64,000 nucleotides of DNA from Diadema setosum (Eukaryota; Echinodermata; Echinoidea; Diadematoida; Diadematidae). Below are positions 22,334 through 34,045 of the stretch, piece after piece (the first letter of the stretch is position 1; the number at the start of each line of letters is the position of its first letter). Under the pieces are notes generated by a model, which was not told the DNA's origin, ran no database searches, and was given only the letters and a program-made list of their open reading frames with translations. A program made the position numbers and the translations under genes. The stretch spans positions 29,998,781 to 30,062,780 of the forward strand of contig NC_092706.1 in the NCBI RefSeq assembly GCF_964275005.1, read 5' to 3'.

Positions 22334-22736
22334 CTTTAAAGGGGTGGTATAGTATTGGTGGAGATGAGGATTGGGATTCTAACGTTTTGCAAGATACCAA
22401 GAAACCACTTATGAAATACGACAAAATATACCATTCTTAGAGGAATTCAAAGTTTCTTTGATGAAAATCAGTTGTGGAGACATCCAAAAGCAAAGTAAAA
22501 CAAAGCGATCCTAATAAAAGGTGGGTCCCACCTTTTATTAGGATTGCTCTGTTTGTATATCTCGGCCATTTCACAACCAATTTAAAAAAAAACAAAACAC
22601 ACACATCAACATTGAATTCCTCTTAGAGTTACAAGCTCTTACACATTTCATAAGAGGGTAGGTTTCTCATTATCTCACCATAGAATATTAGAAATCTGAA
22701 GTTAGTTCTCAACCAAAACTATAAAATCCCTTGAAG
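22334..22736. mobile_element. ~400-bp hairpin MITE, CTTTAAAGGG ends (copy 1)
   Basis: It begins CTTTAAAGGGGTGGTATAGT and ends ACTATAAAATCCCTTGAAG. Nested inverted arms (AGAGGAATTCAAAG on the left, TTGAATTCCTCTTAGAG on the right) surround a central palindrome that reads AAAAGGTGGGTCCCACCTTT. It is a near full-length hairpin without coding capacity. Confidence 0.85.
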
Positions 22737-23162
22737 TCTCACTTTTTCTTCCATGTACCAATGATTTTGTTTTCCTTCGTTAAGTTTTGAAATGTAAGTT
22801 TCTTCAAGGAGCGCATCTTACATCCACGAAGTATATATTACGCAGACTTGTGTGACTTCATGCGTTTTGTAGATTTATATATAAAATTTTGAGCTTTACG
22901 CATATATAACAGCCATCGAAATCCAATCAAATTTAGCACAAATACGTGCCACTTTTTGGTAATACACTAATACAAAAGCATTATCACTAAAATCATCAAG
23001 ATAGCTGTGCGTTAATAAGGCTTAGATAACATCACTGGCAGTTTGATGTTAACATTCATATTTTGTATCCTGAAACATACACAAAAAATAGCATGCACAT
23101 GCATACACTTGCACCCCCCCCCCCCAGAATATGCACACACAAACAGACACACCCACGCACGC

Positions 23163-23167
23163 ACACA

Positions 23168-23203
<36 letters not shown>
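23163..23203. repeat. (CA)n microsatellite
   Basis: This is a perfect CA tract, preceded by a C-run at about 23115. Confidence 0.95.
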
Positions 23204-23205
<2 letters not shown>

Positions 23206-23499
23206 ATTTCTAACTTGCCCCAGTCACTTATACCTGTGTCAGTAGATATCAGCCTGTATACTTTCTGACAAGTTTCTGACTGGGTATAATTTTTGCTAGT
23301 CTTCATGCGACCCTCATGTCCTTAATTTTTCCTAAAGCAAACACCATCGAATAAACTTTGAGGGTCCCATACCGTACAAGCTTTTCCTTTTAAGGGACGT
23401 TCCATTTCCATTCCCATCCTTATTCAATGTGTACTATGCATTATTATGCATATATTAAAAACATACAGATATGTTTTCTTCATTTTGTGTTTAAGTTAA

Positions 23500-23605
23500 G
23501 ATTTGCAATCATTACGAATATGTCTTGCTTATACATTGTACAAGAATGTATTTAATTTTCTCTGTTGATTTGATGGAAATGAGATGAAATTTGAATTGAA
23601 TTGAA
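23500..23605 (+). repeat. 3' tail of dispersed retroelement with TTGAA repeats
   Basis: It carries CTCTGTTGATTTGATGGAAA and then TTTGAATTGAATTGAAG, matching the ends at 5690-5800 and 9600-9705. Confidence 0.5.
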
Positions 23606-23976
23606 GAAAAAATCAGATCAACTTATCAGATCTTACATCCGATATCGTTCATATTTTAACAATCTAAAACAAATGTTACACCAGCACCCTGCCAACGGTG
23701 TTTATACAGTGTAAAAATGAAGAATATGGTTAATTTGACGACGTTTTGTTATCATAGTCATTTATCATTCATTCACACAATTTAATGTGACTGTCTTATC
23801 TGTACTTTTATCAGCAGAAGAAAGTATTTACACAAAAACGAGTGAATGTGAATATGAATTAAGGTTTGCATTATTATGGTTCCAAGTGAGGTAACTGACA
23901 ATTTTGTAGTTATATATATGTGACTTTACTTTTACATGCATATAAATGCATTCATAAAAATACATATGAAGATTTT

Positions 23977-24105
23977 ATTGCAAAATGAGCTAAACGCCAT
24001 TTTGAACATTTCACAGTAAGTCTGTCATCAGATAGAACAAAATTAAACCTTTCCAGTAATACCTCACTTGTGACATAACAAGGAATATTCTTGAAGTTAT
24101 GATTA
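23977..24105 (-). repeat. Dispersed repeat, GAATATTCCTTGTTATG family (copy 2, inverted)
   Basis: It is the inverse of the 1949-2075 sequence, including the CATAACAAGGAATATTC and AAACCTTTCCAGT words. Confidence 0.65.
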
Positions 24106-24197
24106 ATATCTGTATTTTATTGTTTTCTTCGTTTTTTTTAGCAGCTTTAGTCACAAATATCTCAACTTAACAAGAATGGAGATAGCTCGTTTTGCAA

Positions 24198-24447
24198 TAA
24201 AGAGTTTGTTTGCAAAAACCGATAAGTCCATATTTGTCAAATGGAGATATTTGCAATTATAGGTCAAGAAAAATAAAGAGAATAATAAGAAAATTTTTGC
24301 TTCTTTTGACCATAACTTCAAAAATATACCTTTATATGTAGTGACCAATATATCATTTAAAAGGTATTATTTTGTACTTTATGACAGAGACCGTAATTCA
24401 AAATCTTCAAAAATGGACTTATCGGTTTTTGCAAACAAACTCTTCAT
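24198..24447. mobile_element. MITE with ~32-bp inverted ends (copy 2)
   Basis: AAAGAGTTTGTTTGCAAAAA continues into CCGATAAGTCCAT, inverted at the right end. It is the same element as at 792-1049 with high interior identity. A (TA)n tract starts exactly at its right end. Confidence 0.82.
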
Positions 24448-25010
<563 letters not shown>

Positions 25011-25011
<1 letters not shown>

Positions 25012-27511
25012 GCCTATATATAATGTATGTGCGTGTATGTAAGTGCGTGTACTTTTGTTTTGATGGAAAAAACAACTAAATAACTCTCTTACGTCATAAA
25101 TCATTGGTTATCACATGGTTCATTGTAACCATGGTAACAATGAATCATAACATTCACATCGACAGCAGACTTTCAACATAAGCACACGCGCGCACACACA
25201 GATACAGGTCTACCAGCACTACAGTAAACGGAAATTAATATTGGAACTCTAACCTTGCTAACAGTCAACTGCAGTATTTGATTGATAGTCACAATCTCAG
25301 TCGATTTAGATTATGTAGCCAAATTTCATAACCATTTTAAATTCTCACCTATCATAATTTTCTTCCTTTTGACTTCAAATGGAGTAGATATTACTAGACG
25401 CAGTGTGAAATCAATAAAAAGCGTTCTTTCGTCAACCACAAAATGAAAGAAGGACATAATTGAATACATTGTATTTGCATGCTTAAATCGATAAAACATG
25501 ATTTGATCTAATTTTATGTAGGTATAGCTATATGTTTTAAACCAAATTTACTTTTCGACTGTTAGGGTTAGAGGGTATGAAATAGAATATGCATGAAGGA
25601 AGCGGAATATCATATTTACAGAGTGACTCAAGGCCTGTTTATTGAATATCACGGTCTATCTAAACTTTATTTTACTATGTGGGGCTCATACAATGGAATA
25701 AATCTTACAACAACACGAGTGTAAGGCCTAGTGTTGCTAAATTCTTTTATCGGACATATATCATAACCATTATTGATGATTGTACGTCAGTACATGACTA
25801 GAAATACCGCATTTATCAAAAGAATAACTACGATCATGATTGTGGAGTTCATTTCTGAATTTTTAATATTTGCGTCGTATAACTGCAAGCTAATTTGAAA
25901 TTAAAAGGTGCTTTAAGATTTAAAGGTTAAAACTGTTTTCATGATATGGGCACACACAATAAAAATTCTTAACCAAGAACACAAGATAGATTAGAAAAGA
26001 AACAATTGTACTTGTATCGACTAAGAATAAAACAAAATCAGCATTAGCTCTCTTCTACCTTCAAAAAATGACAACATTAAACAAATAAAGAGATGCAAAC
26101 CGATTCAACTTTACTCATATACTCTACCAGAAATTAATGTACTTCCTCATCCCAATCACCTATTGAGTTGTAACCATACAGAGAAGGTAAACTATGGTAT
26201 CAGCTTTGTAATTGCACAATCTCCGTTCTCATTGTGCAGTATGGGTTAATGTTTAATTTGACTTCAAATAGTCGTGATGGATTATTTCATTGCTAATTCA
26301 TTTTATGTTCAGAAAAATTATTGGAACGCAAAGCATTTAATATATGAAACCAAATAGATTCTCATTTCTTAATCTAGTCGTCTCCGTCTATGTTTGAAAA
26401 CCTGAAAATATGATTTGTATAGATTCGTACAAACCGACATCTCCTGAAATAAAAAAGTGTAGAAATAAGAAAAAATCAAATTGTGAACAGACATATAGCT
26501 CGCACAAGAACTTTGCAATTTTTACACACATGAACATACTTAAAACATTTGATAGAAATTTTCAAACTTTTGTATCTGACATGGTGAAAATCACATCACG
26601 AGTGCTAGCATTGAGAAATACTGGAAGACATTCGTTTTGTCTTTGTACAAAATACACGTGTCTCCCCATTCAATAACCTAGCACGGCCCTTTAAGACGAA
26701 CCACGTGGAAATTGGGCGTGGTTCTTCTGATGTTATTAACATTGGTATGAATTTCACCTGCCTTACGAAAGATAATACCTGTAGTAAATCCTTGTGAAGC
26801 ACCGGTCCCTTTGTAAGCTGAGTAACACACTTTTCTGCTTACTGGACACAAAAATGAAGACACCTCTTATCTCTCATCTGTACAAGGCACTGAGAATGTA
26901 TGGCATTGTCTTTTTTTTTTCTTTTGTTCAGAAAGCAAAGTCTAGACATGTGAGACCTTTTCAACGATTTTTGTCTGACCATATTTATACTAAACTACCA
27001 AGAAGCAGCAAATGTACACGTTTTATCGAGCTCTGAGTGAAATATTATACAAAAGAAAGAAGGTGAATTGTACTCCTGCGGTCTGGGTGTAAGTGGTTAG
27101 TGTGAGAATGACGCTCAGAGGCTTCTCCATGAATACCAGCTTTTAAAGATACCTGCAGAACTTTCCAGCACGTGTACATACGAGCATTATCTTAGGATAA
27201 CATGACATTGTAAACAAGTACACACAACCCAGTATTATAGTTCTGTGGTTTGGCTTCATCTCGATCCACGCTTTGCAAATCTGTAGTTTCTTTCTGAGCG
27301 TCACATACATTTTTTTTAAAGATTTCGTAAGTGGGTGGAATTTAGAGAGAGGGAGGCATGTTCTCCCAAGTGATGGAATTACTCCATTGCGTGACTCTCA
27401 AAACCAATTTGCGAAGCGTGAATACCCATGTCTTTGCGGCTTCCCTTAAAACGAATAACGAACTTGCATTTGTTTTCCTGTTATGATTAAACCTACTTGG
27501 GGGAGGAGAAA
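25011..27511. other. Intergenic or 3'-flanking DNA of the single-Ig gene
   Basis: This is AT-rich sequence without a supported gene. Short open frames at 26410-27036 overlap on both strands and show no family motif. Confidence 0.5.
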
Positions 27512-27885
27512 TTAAGCTTTGTGCTCCGTCTTCTTGATTAGATTGCGTGCGGTGTCTGGGAGTGGCTCGATGACTAGATCACCCTCCACTCTCGTTTCCC
27601 CGCCTTTTTTGTCTGTGGCAATGCAAATGTACTTCCCGTCGTCTGACATGTTGAGCTCTTGAAAGACGATGGCGTAGATGCCGGTTTCGGCTGAATCTTC
27701 TTGTGTCACTCGAACGCCGTCGAATTTGACTGGGGTTTCTTCGCCGTAGTCGCCATCTTCGTCGATGACGGCATGCTTCCAAACTACGCTCCCGACCTCG
27801 GCAGGATTCTCGACCTCTACCTCCAGTCGCTCACCGCTCTCCTCGATGACCTGCGTGGAGTCAGGAAGTGCACGGGCGAAGACCA
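27512..27885 (-). CDS. Single-Ig gene, exon 2 (Ig domain and stop)
   Basis: The exon is 374 nt with acceptor CCCCAG at 27886-27891 and stop TAA at 27512-27514. Most of the protein is encoded here. The opposite strand is also partly open, but the minus frame has a clear Ig motif (DxGxYxC form DDGKYIC) and matches the upstream start exon in phase. Confidence 0.88.
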
Positions 27886-28042
27886 CTGGGGGGAAAAGAG
27901 AAAAGAAAATGCACCTTTTTCAAGCTGATATCATAAAAAATATATACATAGACATATTCTCTCTCTCTCTCTCTCTCTCTATGCACCATTCCATCTATAC
28001 ATACACATCCTCACACACACACACACACACACACAGACACAG

Positions 28043-28103
<61 letters not shown>

Positions 28104-30745
28104 CAGATACGTTCATTTTTTATGTACGTAAACACACAAAAAAATACATAAACATTATTATGAACACATAAAAAGAGAAGAAAATTTCATAATAGCTCAT
28201 GTACTTATAGCTATAATATTAAAGCCATGAATAATCATGTTCACTCCTTTCGTTTTTCTTTCCTCTTATAGCGGGTAATATAAAGTTTACGCACGCTGAA
28301 TTATTAATGACTTCATAGAATTTCTCTGTAACTATTTCACGATTATAGGCCCAGTTGTTATTTGCAGTCGTTTTTTGTTAAACCACTTATAACAAGAAAA
28401 AATGAGTTACATGCAAACCTGTAAACCCCTCTTACACAGCAAATATGCCTGGCTGGGCATCACATAAAAAGAGGGGACGAGCGACTAATCAGATTTAAGT
28501 ATCAAAACCATTTTCACCCACGCAAAGAGAATCCTGAACTTTGGAAAATCTAACAATAATAATACTGATAATAATAAAAATACTACTACTATTACTACTA
28601 CTACTGCTACATTGTACTACTACTACTACGACTACTACTAATGATAATAATAATGATGATAATAATAATAACAACAATAATGATAATGCTAACGATAATT
28701 ATAGTAATAAAGAAATAATTATGATGATTAATTTTTTTTCAGCGCAGAAACTATAAATCTACCAGTGTTCTACTGCATCGTTCACAAAAGGTTCACTTTA
28801 TCAACTAAGGTTAAGACAGACACGACAAGGATGATTTTCTCTGCATATGTTTATATGGCATTCCAATAGGACTATTCGAAGAGAATCTTGAGCATGGGGT
28901 GCCATCCGTAAACGCGTTTGTGCTTTATCTCATCGTGAATGAAATATACACAAAATCAACTATGAGCTAGGACGCAAATCTTTGAGTCCGGGTGATAATA
29001 TCACAAGATGTATGAAAGAATGTCATCGACAGCTTTCGACAGCTTTCGACAAGAATCAAATACATTGAACGGAAAATAACACGTCATCTCATAGATTTAC
29101 AATAAAAAAGAATAGGACAAAGCCACCATCAGTTCTCTAAATAGCATAGAGTGTAGATAATTCGACAATTGATAATCTGATGATTGACGACCGTGGTGAT
29201 GTAAGGACAGGATCCATTCGACGCAAAAGATCGTATGTTTGGCCAAGAATGCAAATTCTCTTCAAGAGAAAGCAGATAGAAACAAAGCAGACCAAAAACA
29301 TGCAAGTCAAATGTTGAGGTGCAAAGGTTCTTGACATCGTGCGCGCTATCGTAACTTCACATTTTGGAAAGATAATGTGATAAAGTGTTCAAATATCATA
29401 AATGTACGAATCAGAATGTTATTCCCAAACCAAAAAATCAACCTGCAAGGACTGATATACAAACTTCTTCTTGCTCTCCTCCAAAAAGACACCTGTTCCG
29501 CTTTTGTAATATTATGACACATGGACACAGAATGGCCATCGACAGAAAATAAAAAAGATAGCTAACCTTTGCATAAGGAGTTCGCACGACAGGATAACAC
29601 TTATTTATGTGAGTATTTCTTTTCATATGACGCCAGTATCAAGTGAAATAATCACTTGCTGTGACATCCTAGAAGGACTGATCAAAACATCTATTAAAGA
29701 TTATAACAATAAGCAGTAAGTATTACTGCAGCGCGGAATGACCGTGAATCACTCCTAGATTCAGTGTTGCCGGAAAACGCGCGATCATCGGGTCATACGT
29801 AATTACGTCAGCTTCCAACAAAAATCAGTTGATCAGTTGAAGTGAAATACAAAGCGACATGAGAAAACGAGAAACAAAGAAGTTCTTACACAGAAGTGAC
29901 ATCTGCTTACTAACATTCAATGACTCAAGAGTTACGGGTGTATGAAATAATTCAATTTGAATTGATAAGTTCAGTGACCTTTTGACCTTTGACCTACGAA
30001 GACATGAAGACTCAGATGAATAAAAGCTATTAATCTTCCATTTCAACAATGAATAAGACACATGAGTGTTGATGCCTGGAACGGTAGGTGGTGACAAATG
30101 GGGCAAATTGAAGGTATTTTGACTAAGAATTCCAATGTGACAACAGTTGTTCTAAATACCGGAGCTCGTCCACACAAGTCAGGCGATTGAAACCATAGGC
30201 GTGGCAAAGAAAGTACAACTGGTATATTACTCGAAGAAAATAGATTTATATATATTATGATGAAGTAGGTGACCCTAGTGTTTGTATCCATGTTAAATTT
30301 TTGCAAAGAGTAGAAGAAATGACGAAGATATGCAAAATTTGAACATTCCAGCTGCGAGCTGAAAGCAACGTGATAGGGAGTGGAGGAGCAAGGCGAATGC
30401 CGAAGATCCATAAAAGGAATTCCAGTGAGGGGTCGCGCACCCCTCTCGCTCTCCGCCTGCTTTCACCAGATTAATAATCATCCATTCAAATAGTTCAAAC
30501 TGTTCCTTTTAAATACTTTGAAATCAACTCATTGAATCAAATGCAATATCAATTTCCACATTTTCTGCGAACAACGTACGATAATGACTTGTTTGGCATA
30601 ATACGTAGCTAGTCACGGTCAAACCGGAGGGATTATGGTGAAGATTAAGTTAAGCTCCTAGCGCACGACGACACCATGCAGGATCGGCACGCGTGACGAA
30701 CATGAGAAAATGGTGAGAGGAAAAAATAAGCATCTTACCACTCAT
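27512..30745 (-). CDS. Single Ig-domain protein, 126 residues, two coding exons
   Basis: Coding exon 1 (30739-30745 of exon 30739-30773) gives ATG AGT G. Exon 2 (27512-27885) begins TG GTC and runs to TAA. The product is MSVVFARALPDSTQVIEESG and onward: one Ig-like domain with WKH in strand C and DDGKYICIATD in strands E-F, then a short basic tail ending KKTEHKA. The strand-B cysteine is replaced (LEVEVEN), so no canonical disulfide can form, as in many intracellular muscle Ig modules. No signal peptide or membrane segment is visible. The arrangement recalls telokin, a free Ig made from an internal promoter of MYLK. Here, however, the Ig lies upstream of the kinase, not downstream. Function is unknown; a muscle/cytoskeletal role is inference. 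No AATAAA was found just after the stop. Confidence 0.8.
27959..28099. repeat. Composite (CT)n-(CA)n-(TA)n microsatellite
   Basis: Three adjacent dinucleotide tracts lie in the intron of the single-Ig gene, beginning about 75 nt upstream of exon 2's acceptor on the minus strand. Confidence 0.95.
28552..28692. repeat. (ACT)n/(AAT)n trinucleotide tract
   Basis: This is a low-complexity ACTACTACT and AATAATGAT mixture inside the single-Ig gene intron. Confidence 0.9.
28760..30738. other. Single-Ig gene intron, right part
   Basis: No exon was recognised. A short TGACCTTTTGACCTTTGACC word (29970-29992) matches the dispersed repeat at 33755-34045. The rest appears unique. Confidence 0.5.
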
Positions 30746-30773
30746 TTTTGGTTGATGTATCTACGGTAATGAT
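30739..30773 (-). CDS. Single-Ig gene, exon 1 with start codon
   Basis: A 35-nt exon lies between acceptor TTTTGCAG and donor GTAAGA. It holds a 28-nt leader with AAAA before the ATG (30743-30745), encoding Met-Ser plus one base. Its phase-1 end fits exon 2 of this gene and would also fit the FN3 exon at 12419. Confidence 0.72.
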
Positions 30774-30867
30774 CTGCAAAATGAAGAATGTTGAGAGTGA
30801 AAATGGGTTTCTCTGCGATCTCCACACGGATTTGAAGCAAAATCCCGACCGATGGAACTACACTAAC

Positions 30868-30960
30868 CCTTGGTAGAGAGACCGAGCCGAGCGGACGGAG
30901 TGGCGAACTCAAGTTTGGGCAGACACTCAGTGATGGAAATAGGTATGTTGGAGGGCATCA
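30868..30960 (-). promoter_or_regulatory. Candidate leader exon / promoter of the single-Ig gene
   Basis: On the minus strand a GC-richer, ATG-free stretch ends in CCAAGG|GTTAGT (exon end 30868). It is followed by a 94-nt intron to the acceptor of the start exon. The 5' boundary cannot be set from sequence. Confidence 0.4.
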
Positions 30961-31039
30961 GTCGATCCGACAGCCAGAGAGAGAAGGGAGGAGGGGAGGG
31001 AGGCGAGAGAAGACTGAAATCTTAACGAAGGTTAAAGGT

Positions 31040-31270
31040 CACCTTTATACACAGACACACACACGCACACACACTCACATACTACATAGAGGCATGCACA
31101 GACGCGCACAGGTATGGCGCTTATCGAAGTTTCGAGACACACTCGACTCTCAAACGCACACTTAGTCAACACACACGCACACACCAACGAGCACTTTATC
31201 TCACACACACACAATACACATATCAGCTTCTTCCTCACACACACACACATACACACACTTGTCGGATACA
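31040..31270. repeat. CA-rich low-complexity stretch
   Basis: Several interrupted CACACA runs lie 5' of the single-Ig leader. They flank the presumed promoter. Confidence 0.85.
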
Positions 31271-31299
31271 AAGACAAGCACACGTACACGATACCCGGG

Positions 31300-33750
31300 T
31301 AGGCTTAGGAATCCCAAACACGCGGGGACAGACGGGGAGTGAAAGAAAACAGAAAAAGTCGTTAGCCAAACCAATCAGAGAGTCGGAAGCTTGCTCCAAG
31401 CATTACTTTCGAGTAAGCCGATTGGTCAAAGAGACGCGTTCGTTCATCTGTTCATCTGCTTTCAAGCTGTGCGTGCGATGGGCATTACCTGCTAGTTTAC
31501 AAAATGGATTTAATAAATAGCTCTCTTGTGTTGATAATTCTTATCGACTACCTTTCCATATTTGTGCATTCTTCGCTTGGACCAAAACAAAGTACACAAA
31601 CATGAAGGTCACCATACAACGTCTTGATTATAGAGTTTAGATCAGGCTTTAGATTAGGTTTGAATTTATTCAAAACTTAAAGTTCGTCATCCCTCTGGCC
31701 TGCATGTATTTATCGAAAACTATACTGCTTTTGAAGATTGTGATGGTGGGTCAAGTCATAATATCGGTGTATCTGTACATGGAAATCTGAAGTCGAACCG
31801 AATTGTGTATAACGTTGTTTGAGGGGTCAACATGGCCTACCAAATAACTAACTCGGAATTAAATACTAGTTTATGAAGCACGTATACTAATCAATGAACC
31901 GGAGAAGGCACCACTTATTCTAAGCTTCTCTCTTTAATAGTACACTTGTATTTGAAACAATCAGATGTTATTTATGAAAAACGATATTAAATTCGCGCTC
32001 TGGGCAATCTGTTACACATTGCGAACACAAAGGATAGGAAGTTGAATAATGGCATCTGCACAGTCAAATAGATTTGTAAACAAGGAAAGGCAAAGCAAAA
32101 AAAAAAAAAAATCCTAATTCATTTACTGAGTTTATGGCCGATATCATTGATGAATGTTTGGTATCACTATATTCCAACCAGGCACCGAAAGTCAACGCAG
32201 ATTTTTTTTTTTTAAGTGTTATCTTGGTATATCTGCCTCCTTATTTTGTTACCTGTCTTTGACATTGTATCCGGAAGATTTGGTGGCACATGTTTTCATT
32301 TCAGTATCTTAACTCTTCAAGCTGGTAGGTTGCATAAAGGGTGTATAAATGAAATCCATGACATTAAACGAAGTAGAAGAAAATAAACTGATATGTCAGG
32401 TAACTCAGAAGATATATTCCCATTTCGGGACTCAATGAATTAATATTTTCTCTGAAACGGAGAAAAAACTATGATTAATGGAGCCCTGGATGTTTTCCAA
32501 CAAACGGCCGTATTACACTATAGTTTGTGGTATGGACATCAATCCCTGTCAATCTGACCAGTAACATGTGCGCAGTAGGATTCGCTTTAATTGGCCGTAA
32601 TTTGATAACCTTTGACCTACATGTAATGACTGTTTGTGCCTCTTATATCATCGGGAATGGATATTTAAGCTTCAAAGTCAATGAGAGAATGTGTAAACTT
32701 TTGCCAACTCCCCCCCCCCCATATATTTCTTCAATGATTAATAAACGTGCAGAGTTACAGCTCCACCAACAGCAACAGCATAGGACTTAAGTCAGTGACG
32801 AAAGCTGATGATGATGATAATATAAATTGAAATTCAGATTTATGTTTTTGATGATAACGTTAGGACTTTTATGATATTATATAAAGAAACTAAAATATAA
32901 TCAATATTGATAGAAATAAGGCACATACAATGATATGAAATAGTGATGACACCGAGAGTATATTGTGTAATTTTGCCACTGTCCTTATGAAACATTAAAT
33001 CATGATTAGTAACGGATATTACTACGTTTTTGTTTCATTTGTAATCTGCTATCTGTTATCTAGTATCTCCAAAGACTTTGTACGATTGGAGAAAATAGTG
33101 ATTAGTAAGAAATGCAATACCGCGAGAATCGCAGACATACTAAAGCAATCAAGCAAACTATGAAACGAGAGTGAATAGTACGTCTGTTCTTGGTGGAGGC
33201 AAAGGACAAAGGAAACCTATGTGCCGTTTCAAAATCTTTGATGGCTGGCCGATGGCAGGTTTACTCAATTGAAATACTCGATTATTTTCATTGTCACGTG
33301 ACAATTAACATTCTATCATGCTCTCGCTAAAAAAATCTAATAAAAATCATGTTTCCAGTTAGTAAGCCCTAGTGTATGAGTTTGGTCTCAAGGGGTATTT
33401 TCATTTTACAGTTCTTGAGATGTCTTTTCAGAGACCATTTTGTGGACATAGTGAAAAGGCATACATCTTCAGAAAACAGAATTGCAGTTCGCTGTATTTA
33501 AAATGCGACGATTAGGTCGTTGCATACCTGTTTGTTAGAAGATTTTGCTAAATTCATCCAAACTATTTCAAAGACATGTCTGTCAGAGTTAGTGATATCA
33601 CATCATATGGACTTGGCTGAAAGAAATCAATTGAATCAATTCCTCTTTCCTGCTGTTCGTCTTTCTTAGCATCGAATAGGTACATTTGGCGTACATGTGT
33701 AATGTTGCCCGTTGTTGTTGTTGTTGTTTTTAATTATATTCTTTACATAT
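31300..33750. other. Gene-free stretch
   Basis: Only an A-run (32097), T-run (32198) and C-run (32710) were noted. No coding exon or repeat family was recognised. Confidence 0.5.
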
Positions 33751-33754
33751 ATAT

Positions 33755-34045
33755 ATATACTACGTTTCAAGAAAATACCTTCAGGCATTGCATGATATGG
33801 GGAAAATAGTAAAATTTTGAGCATTTGACCTTGACCTTTTGACCTTTGACCTTGAGCATGTGGGCCTAAATATTGATAGGCACAACTTCGTCCACTCATA
33901 CATAATACATGCCAAGTTTCATTAGGATACCTCAAACGGTTTTTTAGTTACGCTGTCCACCGGAAGGACGGACAGACGGACGGAAGGACGGAAGGACGGG
34001 CGGACGGACAACCTGAAAAACATAATGCCTCCGGCACCACATAAA
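33755..34045. repeat. Dispersed repeat with TGACCTTTGACC head and (CGGA)n tail
   Basis: The order is TTGACCTTGACCTTTTGACC, GGGCCTAAATATTGATAGGC, CCAAGTTTCATTAGGATACC, GTTACGCTGTCCACCGGAAG, then CGGACGGA repeats and ATAATGCCTCCGGCACCAC. This architecture is one I know as a common repeat of marine invertebrate genomes; the class is uncertain. Confidence 0.65.

Noticed and set aside
23387-23396. Perfect CArG box CCTTTTAAGG (also CCAAATAAGG near 37714)
   Set aside because: Several matches are expected by chance in 64 kb of AT-rich DNA, and neither lies near a mapped start.
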